DNA from: Paramecium octaurelia
Taxonomy: Eukaryota > Ciliophora > Oligohymenophorea > Peniculida > Parameciidae
DNA length: 64,000 nucleotides
Direction of reading: 5' to 3'
Assembly: GCA_905182995.1 (NCBI GenBank)
Contig: CAJJDP010000051.1
Coordinates: forward strand, 254,718-318,717
Notes under the pieces: model-generated
Told to the model about the DNA's origin: nothing
What the model saw: the letters and a program-made list of their open reading frames with translations, nothing else
The model's database searches: none
In this document: piece after piece, positions 39,226-53,017 of the stretch
Position numbering within the stretch: position 1 is the stretch's first letter
Layout of the letters: every line of letters begins with the position of its first letter
Made by a program: the position numbers and the translations under genes

Positions 39226-40387
39226 ATGAAAGCTATCCTCGTATTAGGATTATTGGTTTTTGGAATTTCTGCAGTTGAATTAGAAGCGGGAGTGCCAATT
39301 TTACTAAAGGAGATCAAGGCAATCAAGACTGATCATACTGATTTCACCTTTTTATTAGATTTGGAACTCAGTTAAGGAGGAAAGGTCTCAGAAGTAGTTG
39401 CTTTGGTTGGTGATTTGTTAGAATAGATGAAGAGAGATCAATTAAATGATGATCTTGAATATGCTCATGTATATGAAAGTGTATATTTGATTAGAGAACC
39501 ACAACACTCGGATTGGACATTGAATGGCTTATTATAGTTTTAAGAAATCTGACTAAGGAGAGACAAGATAAAAATAATTAATTGAGTGAAGTGAATCAAG
39601 TTCTTGTGGGTTTGTAATTGTAATTGGATGCCCTCACCGAACAATTGAATATATTGAATGGAAAGGAAGAGCAACTCAGACAAACCAGAGCCCAAGAAGC
39701 TGCCTCTTATTAAGCCAGATAAGAGAACAATAGCAAAGTGTTAGCAGCCTTAAATGAGATAATTCCCAAGTTATAAGTTGCCGTGTTTGATTAAGAAGGA
39801 AAGTCCTTATTGTAGACAGAACAATTTGAAATCGTTGAGAAAATCAAGAGAGAATTAGGACACAATCATCCAATTGCAATCATGGTTGCTTTGACAACTA
39901 AATTCGATGTTTCCACAGTCAAAAGAATCATTGACAAGTTGGAACATATTAGAAATGCAGTAATCGCCTTGATGCAATAGGAAGACGAACAAGAAACTCA
40001 AAGTCAAGTATGATATTGATTAAAGTAATTTAAGATCACTTTCTAGACATAAATTCAAGAGATTGCTGAATTGAGAGAGAAGTTCTCTAAAGATTTCGAA
40101 GTCACTTCCCAATTGATCAAGAAGAGAACCAATGATAAAGTAAGAATGAGTTTATATGGTGAATAGGTTCTTTTGGAGAAGAGATTGACCATAATCAATA
40201 GGGATTTGAGTTTGACTGAATAATTACTTATCTAGACTAGGGAATACAAAGAATAGTATGATGCTGCTTATGCTGTAAGGAAAGGAAAAAGGTATGGACA
40301 TTATTTAATGTTTCTAGAATCTCTGAAATCAAAACAGTTCAATAAGCTTACGACTTGGTAGAGAATCATGCTAAGAAACACCAATGA
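39226..40387 (+). CDS. Trichocyst matrix protein
   Basis: A secreted crystalline cargo protein of the trichocyst, the extrusive organelle of Paramecium. The 360-residue precursor begins with a clear signal peptide (MKAILVLGLLVFGISAVEL). It continues with the long amphipathic helices typical of TMPs, including GGKVSEVVALVGDLLEQMK and NLTKERQDKNNQL, and a Cys-poor body. The precursor is normally cut into mature polypeptides in dense-core granules before lattice assembly. Introns 39469-39494, 40008-40034 (27 nt, containing an in-frame TGA) and 40292-40317. TMPs form a large multigene family, so the exact T-class is not assigned. Confidence 0.88.
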
Positions 40388-40469
40388 TGATTTAAAATAA
40401 AATATATTTTAGAATTATGTTGATAATGAATACTCTCTTCTAATCATAGATAATAATAAATTTTAGTTT

Positions 40470-41356
40470 ATGTGTTTGCCCCTAAAGTTTATTCAATTGT
40501 TTATCAGAATAAACTGCTTTTGCTTTATTATCTTGGGGATTGTGCTGATCTCTTAAGTGTTTGTGACATTGAGTGATGATGTGAGCAATGACGGCAACGT
40601 ATTCAATCAAGAATTATTCTTAGGGAATTGTATTTACATTTTCAGTGGGCATTGCAGTTATTATAGTGGGAGCATCTGGCTTATTAAGTTCGTATTGTCC
40701 AAACTTCTGTATCATTTTTATTTATTCTTGCTTCATCATTTTTATAGGAGTTTTGACAGTCTATATAACAATCTCATTAACTATTTTAAAAGATTAATTG
40801 TTTAGTGATAAATTCGATTGTAAGACCTCAGAATTACCAGCTGCTCAAAAAACAAAAGAGTAAATATTATGGGCAGAAACTCAGTTTTGTAAACATGACT
40901 GCATTTGTTACATCGAGAGAATCCAAGACTGGAATTCAGACTACTTGGAGAACAATAGAATACATTACACAACAAACAAATAAATGAGCGATATAACATC
41001 TTATTAGAAATGCAAAAAATGGATTAAAATTGAAGGAGCCTCCTCTTCTTATATTGCATTTTTAGAAGAAAAATATCATTGCTCAGGATGGTGCAAGTCT
41101 CATCCCGTTTACTTATTTTCAAATATCAACAATGGAATCCCGTATTTTAATATTTAATATAAGAAAAGATGCTTGCTATAGATATTTTGAGTAGGAATAT
41201 GAGTATTATGTGAACAAATCGTACATAGACTATCTAATAGTGGATTTTCTGTACCTATTCAATTTATGCTTCGCAATTTGCTAGTGCTATTAGACAAACA
41301 GATATAAAAATTCTAGAATCTATCCTCAGATACTTTATGAATTGGCCTCTTAATGA
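40470..41356 (+). CDS. Tetraspanin-like four-TM protein
   Basis: 279 residues with the tetraspanin layout: TM1 right at the N-terminus, a short loop, TM2 and TM3, a large Cys-rich loop of about 115 residues, then TM4 and a short tail. The large loop has at least eight cysteines (HDCICY, KCKKW, HCSGWC, DACYRY) but not the exact CCG motif, so it is a divergent member. Introns 40599-40623 (25 nt) and 41142-41163 (22 nt) restore TM2 and the last loop cysteine. Confidence 0.75.
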
Positions 41357-41460
41357 AATTCTAAACTGTACTAAATAAATGAAATACGATCAATGATTTA
41401 TTGCATTAGGCTAATATCTTTTTAAATAATATTATTTATTTATACAAATTATTAACCTAA

Positions 41461-42625
41461 ATGTATTTCTATGAAGATAACCCCATTTTGATTGCTCAGT
41501 TTTCTTGCATAGTCATAAGCTTATTGTCAGTTGTTGGAGTCATCACCGTATATTTATTAGGATAAGGCTGGAAATACTTCATTGCCAAGTAAATGTGAAA
41601 ATTATAACTAGCCTCTTCTTTACTTAAATTGTTTGTATGCTATTTTTCTATGTACCACAAGTACTAACACCATTCATCTTTTACGAATAAGCTAAACCGG
41701 ATCGCCTAGATTGCTAACTCAAGACTGATCAAGATAATAACACTTAAAGTTGCATTAATGAAACATGTATAATTAAGTATATATTATGCAAGATTGCGAA
41801 TTATAAGGGTACTTGGTTAATTCATCCTTTTTGGCGTCAACCTTGATTTCATTGTATTCGTGCTATATCATCAAATCAACATTAAATCCAAATCTTAAGT
41901 TTGTAATAAACAAAAAGTAAATTTATTGGATACATTTTGCAATTGGAATCATTACATTTGCCATTTGCTTGCCTATGCTCATAGGGGCAAACTTTCAGCA
42001 TTATGGCACTTCATGGAAAAAGCAACTTATCTATTATATATGTAATCTGGAAGTTAGATCGGATGATACATTTACTAAAAGCTTGTTTTGGTTGTAATCA
42101 TTCATTACAACCATACTGATTATTGTTAGTGTGGTGTTTCACTTTTCAGTGAGAAGTTTAAAATCAAAAATAAGAGTTAATCTTACTGATGAGTTTGATT
42201 AATGCTCCTCATTAAATCTCTATATTTTACCAATTACTTTAATAATATTATGGACAATTAACATGGTCGAGAAACTTATAGATTACTAAACAGACTGGAT
42301 AAGGAATTGTGGATTCTTCTTATAGATCTTGTGGTTCATTCCATAACTGCTACTAGCACTACAAGGATTTAATTATGCATCATTGTTTTTTTATGCGTTC
42401 CATCAATAATTAGTGCCGAACCTTCCAAGATCATTAAAAAGCACTTATATGTTCTTTGCAAAGATCAGCATCTATAATTTGATATTTGGGAAAATCAAAG
42501 TAATTGATTTTAAATGATTTTAGGAATCTAAAATACTAAAGGATTCTCTACTAAATGATACTGATTCAGCAAAGGACAGTACTTCATCGTATATACAAAG
42601 AGATGATTCTTCAACAAATCGATGA
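41461..42625 (+). CDS. Seven-transmembrane receptor-like protein, second paralog
   Basis: 363 residues with seven TM segments, a Cys-containing loop between TM2 and TM3 and a polar Ser/Asp-rich C-terminal tail of about 35 residues. Paralogous to 19008-20242: similar TM1-TM2 spacing, the CELQG / CKFQG loop, the TM4 region ending with F(Q/R)HYG, ILWTIN in TM6 and a QNLP / PNLP segment after TM7. Introns 41589-41611, 41767-41792 and 42500-42523. The last is 24 nt and contains in-frame TGAs, so splicing decides whether the tail exists. A GPCR-like role is inferred from topology only. Confidence 0.78.
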
Positions 42626-43048
42626 TGAATGTTATAGATACTATTTGGATGTTCAAATAAATAATTATTGTTTTCTTTTCTATCTCCATGGTCTTCGTTT
42701 ATCTTAATAACAAATTTTCTGTAAAGATAACTGGTATGTTTTAAGAAAGAGAGAACAATTAATGTTAGAAAATTGAATTCATTGCACAAAAGTCTTGGTT
42801 AATTTTTAAGTTGCTTTGATTATTTCACTTATCCTATAACCAAATCGCGTAATTTCCCCTAATCTATATATCCACAGATTTTAGTGGTGTTAATGACTAA
42901 AGAATTGAAAAATTTCATAGAGATCTGTGAGTTTCATTTAAACTTGAGCGTTTCTCCGAAAATAATGTCATAGTTAATTAGATAGAATATCTATACTAAA
43001 TAAATTTGTTGCTTTTTAAGTTTTATAATAATTATAAGTTTTCAACTT
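42626..43048. other. Intergenic, no supported gene
   Basis: AT-rich spacer between two plus-strand genes; no feature recognised. Confidence 0.5.
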
Positions 43049-43995
43049 ATGGGTTTATGTTAAGGGAAGAAAGTGTATAAGGTTGAAAAAACTATTGCGA
43101 AAGAGAATGTTGCTACTGAAAATCTATGTGTGCTTGGTGAAAACGTATTAAACAAAAATGAAATTGGAATATCTTAATTGACCAATTTTTAAATAATTTC
43201 TTAACTAACCTCATGCATAAATTATAGCTGCATTTAGAGCGAAATTAAATTACCAAGTGGGGAAGGATATCTGGAATGGACTTGTAATGAGAAATTATGA
43301 TTTCTAGATGAGGATGGTTCTAGATATGAAGGACAGTGGAAAGATAAGGCTCCTAATGGGAAGGGAAAACTTTGGATGGCCAATGGCGATATTTTTGAAG
43401 GGCAGTTTGTTAACGGGCAACTAAGTCAAGGGAGTCATTTTTAGGTTAATGGGAGTTCATATACTGGAGAATTCATGAATGGACTGTACCATGGTTACGG
43501 TTAACTAACGGGGTAAGGAATAAATTGAGATAGGTTTAATGGGAATTCATATTCTGGGCAATTTGAGAAAGGAATGAAATAAGGCAAGGGAATATTGAAA
43601 CGAAAAGATGGAACCATGTATGACGGAGAATGGAAATAAGATATTTAGAGCGGATTTGGTCTCTGTGTATGGGAAGATGATTAAGTAATTGTATTAGTAA
43701 GATCTTAGAGATACGAAGGGTAATGGGAGGAGAACCTAATGCATGGACAAGGTACTTTTTTTTGGAAGTGGAGGAAATACGTGGGAGAATATTACTAGGG
43801 ATATAAACATGGGAAGGGGATATATTACTGGGATTCAAATACTTATTATGATGGGGAATGGAAGCGTGGAGTTTAGAATGGAGAAGGAACTTTGGTGAAG
43901 AATAATTAGGTTGAGCAGGTAAATAAGAAATCATCATAAGTATTTTATAGACTGGTGTTTGGAAGGATGGTGTGTTTTAAGAAGCAAAAATCTGA
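43049..43995 (+). CDS. MORN-repeat protein with MGLC N-terminus
   Basis: 281 residues. MGLCQGKK supports myristoylation of Gly2 plus palmitoylation of Cys4, as in the paralog at 20946-21944. A spacer of about 75 residues precedes roughly seven MORN repeats (RYEGQW, SYTGEF, SYSGQF, MYDGEW, KYVGEY, YYDGEW). Introns: 43284-43307, 43513-43533 (21 nt), 43685-43708 (24 nt, inferred because it restores the MORN repeat) and 43919-43950 (32 nt). Likely a membrane-bound cortical scaffold. Confidence 0.87.
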
Positions 43996-44057
43996 TTAAT
44001 TTTGACATACTTTTAAATTATAGAATAATAAATTGATTGATATTAATTGGTATATAA

Positions 44058-45613
<1,556 letters not shown>

Positions 45614-45804
45614 AGAAATAATGATATTTTATTAATAATTTCACAATTTGTCATCTTACTACATTTTCTCAATTTCATTGATCCATCTATCTACAACCAC
45701 CCTACTTTTTAATTTGAGTCAATTCTCCTCCATCTCTAATGAAATCCAGAAGAAAAAGAGATCATTAATAATGTATTATACTTTAAAATGACTTTATAAT
45801 ATAA

Positions 45805-46920
45805 TCAATTCTAATATTTGCATTATCTATTAATTTTATTAGTAATTGGAATGGGTGGAATCTTTGTTGCCTTTGAATCTAATTACTTTAGGACTTAAAT
45901 AACATCCATATTTAGCAAATTTTGATAACCATTAAATAATAATGTTCCGTTAAGTTTGATATGATGTTTTAATGTTAATAATATAGTAAAATACTTTGTT
46001 TTATCACCAATAGTCATACAATAAGATACAAGTTATTGTAATCGTCTTTTTTATACTTCATTTTCAATAAAAATTAGTCTCATATTTGCACTCTTTACAG
46101 TTATAATTAATTCTTTAATCTTTTCAGTGATAGTGAAATTTTCTTTTTTGTCCAATTTATCCATATTGCTAATATGTAACCATATGTCCTTATCAATTGT
46201 ATTTTGATCGGATTCTTCATCTTAATATACCCCATAAGAAAATGATCTTTCTTCATATGTTTGTTTGATTAATATGTTCTTCTTCTCATTCCTTCCATAA
46301 TTCAATGAGAGCTTATTATAAAGAAATTCTCAAATTTATCAATTTCTAAGGTTCTGCAAATGTAGTATATCCAGCATATTCAACTTCAATCCAGAGTCTA
46401 AGAAAGTTCCCTCGTTTCCAATATATTTTTCCCTTTAGTAATCGATTTCATTTTATCGTAACATCCAAATAATTTATATTTTTTATTTTTATTGATTCAT
46501 ATTATTTGTATAATAACAACTTGCTATTTATGTGAATGTGTACTACCTAAAAGAAATGAATTACTGATAAGTATTGAACCCAATTACCTTTAATTCGCTA
46601 TTTCATGGGCTAATAATTTGTTTTTAATTACAATCTTGATTGTATGTTCTTTTATATTTTGATCATCAGTAGAATAAATATAGATACCATTTATTATTCC
46701 TCTTTAACTTAAAATAAGTTATCTTGCTAATTACGAACAATATGCTTTAATAATACTGGAAAAGTAATTCAATTTTAATCATATTTCACTTCCCTTTCTA
46801 GAATTTCTCACTCTCGAAGTCAACTCATAGGTTGTCTCTAAATTCCCATAAAATAATCCTTTTGGTCGAATGTTTTTAAGAAAATGTTTTAAACTCAGAT
46901 ATGTACACTTACTCTTCCAT
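45805..46920 (-). pseudogene. Degraded gene: one frame interrupted by three TGA codons
   Basis: From ATG (46918-46920) to TGA (45805-45807) a single frame of 358 codons is recovered after removing two intron-like segments (46894-46912, 19 nt; and a 23-nt GTAGTA...ATAG near 46525-46547). It reads like a normal protein throughout but has TGA at 46779-46781, 46339-46341 and 46330-46332. No GT...AG segment can remove them. Flanks such as GSEI(TGA)LKLNYF suggest former Trp (TGG) or Arg (CGA) codons. No family recognised. Most likely a decaying pseudogene. Confidence 0.6.
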
Positions 46921-47217
46921 AAAGATTTATTATTTAATGATTTTCAATTTACATACTATTTTGCAATTAATATTACAATGTATTACTTTAATAAAGTTTA
47001 TATCAAATTAATCGAATTGCATTAAGATTTTATTAGGCACCACTTATTACGTATCCATAATTAAATGACATCATTATGTTAATTTCATAGAAAATAATAA
47101 TTTAATCGTTCTTTTAAATGATAATCAGAATTTTAATTAAATATATGATGTGTACATCTTTGTAGAATATAAAGCAATTTCTATTTTCTGGAAAATTTAA
47201 TAATTTATTTTTTGAAA
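46921..47217. other. Intergenic
   Basis: AT-rich spacer between divergent units; nothing recognised. Confidence 0.5.
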
Positions 47218-47517
47218 ATGAGCAACAATGATTTATGTGAAACCATAGTCAATCATGCCAACCGCATCTATTAATCACTTGCCAATCTCAATTCACATTA
47301 GAATGAAAATGGTGACATAAGTAATTCTTATCATATTATCATTTTAGCTAATCCATCAATGACATCCACAGGGCCATCAATTCAGGGATTGGCATCAATT
47401 TTGCTGTTGATGATGCTTGCTTATGCATTCCTATCTTTTATCTCTCCTAGAAAATAAATTTTATCTCAAAAGGAATAATGCAATAGACAACAATATAGCA
47501 ACGATGAAGATGATTGA
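47218..47517 (+). CDS. Small single-pass membrane protein, unknown
   Basis: A polar N-terminal half, one hydrophobic segment (GLASILLLMMLAYAFLSFI) and a short Gln/Asp-rich tail ending SNDEDD. The length is 99 residues unspliced, or 90 if the 27-nt GTAATT...TTTTAG segment near 47316 is an intron; the frame is the same either way, and the consensus favours splicing. No family recognised. Confidence 0.55.
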
Positions 47518-47999
47518 ATAATTTGTATTATACTTAAGAATGATATAAATATCTTTAAAGTTTATACTAGATTATAAATCAATCACTTTCTTTTTCCTTC
47601 CCTAAAAATTATCAAATTCCTATCTAAATTATTATAAACTTTATAATTCATCCTTTATAAAATTCAAATATTTTGCTATCTTTTAGTTATCTATTTTTTC
47701 CTTCTTTCTATATCTTTATTGTTCAGTCACATTATCAAAGATGTTTGCTTGATAGGAGTATACTTTTCACAATTTTATTTCTCTATTTAATATATCCATA
47801 ATATTTTTAATTCTATACTCTTTTGAGGAGCTTCATTTTCATTTTGAATTCCATGTATTTCTTTATTTTTAATATCATCTTACTTTTTTTCAATCATTCA
47901 ACATCAAAACTTACAAATTATATCTATATGAAAATCATTAAATATAAAAATAGACTATTTTAATGGTAATATATATATATTTATTAAACATTATATTAA
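47518..47999. other. Intergenic, no supported gene
   Basis: AT-rich spacer between convergent genes, including a short AT dinucleotide run near 47970-47980. Nothing coding was recognised. Confidence 0.5.
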
Positions 48000-49479
48000 T
48001 CATGCAAGTCCTTCTTCTTCTAATTTCATTGGAATGATTTCACTATTTACAAATCGTGCTATTTCTCTGTAATTGTAATATCTCATTAAATCTTTTAATT
48101 ACTAAATTTATAATAATAAATAAATACTTCTGAAGTCTTATCTATAACAGACAACATCATATCACAAACTTCAATGTTCTTCTTAATGATTTACTTTTCT
48201 CTCATTGTCAACATAATGATATGTCTTCTAAACTCAGGAGTGGATGGATCATTCAATCTTCTTTGATCATCTTCAATTGTACTAGCAAAATTAGCCATTT
48301 CAGAAACTAGTAATTCTTTAAAGGCTTTGAATGTAGCCTTCTCCAAAGCAATAGTTTTTGGTGTGGTATGCCATCCTGGCCAAAATTAGTTATAATTTTC
48401 GACATCTTCCTCCAATTTTAAGAAATCATCCAATTTACTAATTTAAGCAAATCTGACAGTAGCCAGTGATTGTCTGAAGGTGTCGTGATCAGTTTCATTG
48501 ACTAGTCTATTTCCCCAACAGATGTTTCCTCCAGTCAAATCGACTTTCAAATTGAACAACCTATCATTTCTATCCAAACAAACATCAAAATCAAATTGAT
48601 TCATTGGATTTGTTAGACTGGCAAAACCGTAATTCATAAAAAAGTATTTGTTTGACCATTGACCGTAATTATAAAATAGTTCTTCTCCTTTTTAAATATT
48701 TCTGACTGCCTACATAAAGAATCCATCTGCATCTGGAGAATAACCATACTACAGAAATCCATTATTGTCATGATTGACGAAGTCTAATATAAATGGTATT
48801 GTATACCAGCCAAAGGAACCAATAATTATTGTTATTCATTCTCGCCTATATAGACAGGGAAACTACGAGATATGGTGAGAATTCTGAATTTAATAAAATC
48901 ATTGTAGGTATATCCGTATCTTTAAAACTCCTTCACTGCCTCCTTTAAATTATCGTATTCCTCTCTGAAGATTCTTCTTTGATTCATGACTGTGTATAGA
49001 GTTGGGGATCCCTTCAGTAGTGCATCTTGTTCAGCATCAAAGTAGGTTGGAAATCCACTCACGTCTTTTGGCAACACGTCGATGTAGGGTTTCCAAAAGG
49101 AATTTTGTCTATTTGAATGAAATAGTCCATTTACCTCCTATTCTCTTAAAGTAAGTGATTAACAAAGTAGGTCTGGATGTTGTTGGGGATGTAGTTGAGT
49201 TGAATCATCTTTCTGTTGATGAGACAACTCTTCTTGACTTCTTCCAATGAAAGATAGTGAGTGCGAGGAATGAAGAGCACCCACTCTCCTTGACGAATAA
49301 ATTGAGATGCTCTGAGTGTCCTATAACCTTCGCTCTTGACTTCGATTTGCACTTTTGAGACCTCTGCTTTGCCATCCTTCAACCACTAAATAAGATTTTT
49401 ATAGGGATCCTGACTAATCAAAATAGAGATAATACTGGGTCATCATATGTTTAACGTTTTGACTTAGTCTTTAGTTCAT
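48000..49479 (-). CDS. SET-domain protein, SETD3/SETD6-like methyltransferase
   Basis: 460 residues. A split SET domain in the plant Rubisco-methyltransferase/SETD3 style: RASQFIRQGEWVLFIP near the start, a long helical insert, then DFVNHDNN (the NH catalytic-site motif), GEELFYNYG and NYGF. A C-terminal Rubis-substrate-binding-like helical domain follows. Such enzymes methylate actin His (SETD3) or Lys on ribosomal and other proteins. Introns: 49414-49435, 49109-49134, 48784-48806 and 48102-48127. Start chosen at 49479; an in-frame ATG at 49581 would leave only 9 bp to the divergent PDI gene. Confidence 0.88.
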
Positions 49480-49590
49480 ATTCTGAATCTTCTTAGGCCA
49501 AGGATAATGAAAGAGCGATTGCCAGAACACAGATTTAGAGTAACATAATTATTAAAATATTCTAGAAACATACGTATACATTTTTAATTT

Positions 49591-51067
49591 ATGTATTTCC
49601 AAATTGTGTTATCTATTTTGATTCTCTATGCTCAAGCAAAAGAGGAAAATGATTTACACGTAGTCTTTGACAAGAATTCCAAATAATTCTTCGAAAAAAA
49701 TGAAATCTCCATGATCTTCTTCTACACTCCCCAATGTGGCCATTGCGAAAGATTCCAACCTGAAGTCGAAAAGGCTGCTAAGCAATTGAAAGAAGAAGGC
49801 TTTGTCTTTGCCAAAGTTGATGGCCACAACCACAAAGACATAGCCAAACAATTCGAAGTCAATGGATTCCCTTCTGTGATCTTGTCCCAGGAGCATGGCA
49901 AAAAATACAAGAAATTCGAAGGACCCAGAACCAGTGACAGTGTTATCATGTGGATGTATGAACAACTCAATCAGGGTACCAAGGAATTGAAAACCATCCA
50001 ATAAATCAGAGACCAGATATCATCAAGTCAATTGATGTTTCTCTACATGGCTGAAAACGAAGAGGACAGAGGCTACAAAAGATACAAAGATTATAGTCAT
50101 GCCTATGGAAATTTGGAATTCTATCACACCTTCATCGAAAACGTGTAATAGGAATTAGGGTTTGGTCCTACCGATTCCTTGGTGGCCTACAAGAAATACG
50201 ACAAATCTCCAGTCGTTTATCAGCCAAAACAAATCAAGGTTTCTGATTTGAAGGCCTTCATTGAAACCAACTGGTTCCAGAGACTCTAAGAATATAACGA
50301 AGATGTTGCTAAGAAGATCTTCAAACAAGACAGATCCACACTCATATTATTGATTGATGAAACACAAATGAAAGACAGAAATGCTCATGATGCACTCAAA
50401 TCCATTAGTCTTGATCATCCTCATGAAGATCACCTCTTGTTTATTAAATGCAGTGTCACTAATCAATTGTTCCCTGAACTCCAAAAATAAATTGGTGACT
50501 TCACTGGAACACCAGCCCTATTTGGTCTACAAAAATACGGAGTCTATAAATACAAATTCAATTCAGCATTTACTAAACAGAATATAGATTAATTTATTCT
50601 TGATTTCAAAAATGGAAAAGCCCAAAAACATTATAAATCTTAAAAATTGGACAATACCAATTATTCACAACATGTTGAAATACTCACAGGCAATTCTTAT
50701 TAAAAAGTTATCAACTCATCCGAAGATTGGGTCATTTTCTATTACAACTCGTACGACTCCGAACAGTAATCAATCTATTTATACTAGTCTATCCCTCTTA
50801 CCTGAATTCGCTGAAATAGCCAAGTTGATCACTCAAATAAGCAAAGTCAAATTTGCTATTGCAGATGTAACTCAAAATGAATTCAGCGATTTCTCAGACC
50901 CAACCGATATCTATAAGATCAGATTATATAAAGGAAACAAAAACTACGCCAAGTTCATCCAAAAGGTCAATAAAATACAAAGGGATAGATTGATCACCTT
51001 TATCAAGGAACATTCAAACTATGAATTCCATGATGATCGTAAAGGAGCTCATCATGATGATTTGTGA
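49591..51067 (+). CDS. Protein disulfide isomerase, one active and one degenerate active site
   Basis: 484 residues with signal peptide (MYFQIVLSILILYAQA) and C-terminal HHDDL, a KDEL-like ER retention signal. The first thioredoxin domain has the redox motif CGHC (49-52) in FFYTPQCGHC. The last domain keeps the fold context (WVIFYYNSYDSE) but its CxxC is replaced by YDSE, so only one site can exchange disulfides. Two redox-inactive b-type domains lie between. One 22-nt intron (50766-50787) sits just after the degenerate site. GC-richer codon use than its neighbours suggests strong expression. Confidence 0.92.
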
Positions 51068-51387
51068 AATAGATTATATATATAATATTGATATGTCAAT
51101 TGTTATTTATATATATATTTAGTATAAAATTGAATCCCAAACATCTTAATTACTAATAACTTTTTATGTAATTTCCATTCACATTAGTATATTTCTATCA
51201 CGATATCTGCACTCAAATTCATCAGCTCTTTCAATTCAAATTCTATTCAAAAAGAAAGTGATTTATAACATTTATCCATAAATAAATAGAGGAATAATAT
51301 GATTGTATTTGTTAAAGAATTCAATATTTTATTTATAATAATTAAACTAATTTAATAATCATATTTTTAGAATTATTTTTAAAATAT
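51068..51387. other. Intergenic, no supported gene
   Basis: AT-rich spacer between plus-strand genes; nothing recognised. Confidence 0.5.
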
Positions 51388-52315
51388 ATGCAGCAAAGAA
51401 TTACTCCACGATATTTCATCAATAAAACTATATCGAATATTAATAAACCTGATAAGTAATATTAATTCAGAAAGATAATTGGAGAGGGTTATGAAGGATA
51501 TGTATTTGAAGCGGTCCAGATTTATTAAATGAAAATTGAGAAATTAGTCGCTCTCAAATTGCTATTTAGAAGAAGTTAGAATGAGATAGATATAATCAAT
51601 AAACTAATAGAGAAATTAACTCATAAACACATTATAAGGTTTTTTGATCATTTCGAATATGAAAAATATTACATAATTGTAATGGAATTAGGTACTTTAG
51701 ATCTTAATAGATACATTCAATAATAATAAAACTTTTTGGATTCAGAAAAAATAAACCTTTGTAAAAAGGTAATTCTGTTTGCAATCTAAAGATTAGTTAC
51801 TGTGTTCAAGAATTTCATTCTCTTGGGTTGATTCATTGTGACATCAAACCTGAAAACTTTTTATTAATTGATAACTCTTTCAAGTTATGCGATATGGGAT
51901 TTGTGAGAACCTAAAATTAAGAAATAATTTAGAATATTGGAACTCCTGCTTTTTAAGCTATAGAAATGATTTAAGATAAAGTGATCATAAACAATAAAGT
52001 GGATATATGGTCTTTGGGATGCGTATTTTATGAAATCTTCACAAAGGAGTAATTATTTGAAGGTACTTACATCTAATTAAGTTTGAAGGAGAGAAAATAA
52101 AAGATCAAATTATGAATTACGGAGTTGATCAAACAGAGATATTAAACAAAATCGAAAAGATTGCAATAGATAAATCTGTTCTATCTTTAATGAAATAAAT
52201 GATTCATCCATCTCAAAGTGTGCGACCAATGATAGATTAGATAATCAAATAACTTGAAGAATTATGTGAGCAAAATAAAATAAAAGAAAACAAATAGGTA
52301 GATTGGATAGATTGA
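51388..52315 (+). CDS. Divergent Ser/Thr kinase with HCD catalytic loop
   Basis: 292 residues, essentially a bare kinase domain. Glycine loop GEGYEGYV, VALKLL with Lys57, catalytic loop HCDIKPENFL (Cys in place of the HRD arginine), DMG instead of DFG, then GTPAFQAIEM in place of GTPxYxAPE, and VDIWSLGC. The catalytic Asp, Asn and metal-binding Asp are kept, so activity is possible, but the missing Arg means it would not need activation-loop phosphorylation in the usual way. Introns 51769-51791 and 52063-52088. Confidence 0.82.
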
Positions 52316-53017
52316 TATTAAGATATTAGATAATGTTTATTGTATTATAGGAATATAGTAATTCAATTTAATAGTCTAATTTATTATATTTCTTATCATA
52401 AAAATGAAAACAATATCTATTTTTCAGGATGACAAATCAATGATAATATTAGTATTTTCAAAGTTATGGTAGTTTGTGTTATGCAATTTAATTGTAATAT
52501 TAAAGATTATTTATTATTATAATTTTGACATAATTCTCGAATTAACATTTTAGTTCTTTTAACAAAATCTGGCATTTACTGAAATAATTAGTCAAACTAT
52601 GTATTTTGACAAAATTGGACAAAAATGGAAGCCATATTTGATAATAAAGATATAATAGGAATATCATAAAATTCTTAAATTGATATTGGAAAAACCATTA
52701 ATCATCTCTTTTTTTGAATGAGATTAAATTATTAATTATAAATATGTCAAGATTCTATTAAGAGAGAGTCTAAAAATTAAGCAACTGCATAAATTTAATT
52801 AATGGCTTTAGAATTAAGCTAATGATATAATCAAGAGTTTCAATTTTTCCATCTAAATTAATAAATAATTTAATTATTTGTGAATTTCTTTAAGATGTTG
52901 AATGAAGATAATCAATATAATTAGATGAGATTTACATAAACTTCATTTTTAAATAAATAGTTGTATCAAAAGATTATCAGAGATAATATTGTATAAAACT
53001 TTCAATGAAAAATATAT
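52316..53017. other. Intergenic, no supported gene
   Basis: 700 bp of AT-rich sequence between convergent genes. A 30-codon frame near 52627 was too short to call. Confidence 0.45.

Noticed and set aside
46564-46587. A 24-nt GTAATT...TCAG intron in the degraded gene at 45805-46920
   Set aside because: Removing it does not lead to a consistent frame; a 23-nt GTAGTA...ATAG segment just downstream does and gives a length divisible by three.
49479-49581. In-frame upstream ATG (49581) for the SET-domain gene
   Set aside because: It would leave 9 bp between two divergent start codons; the Met at 49479 leaves about 110 bp and keeps the whole SET domain.
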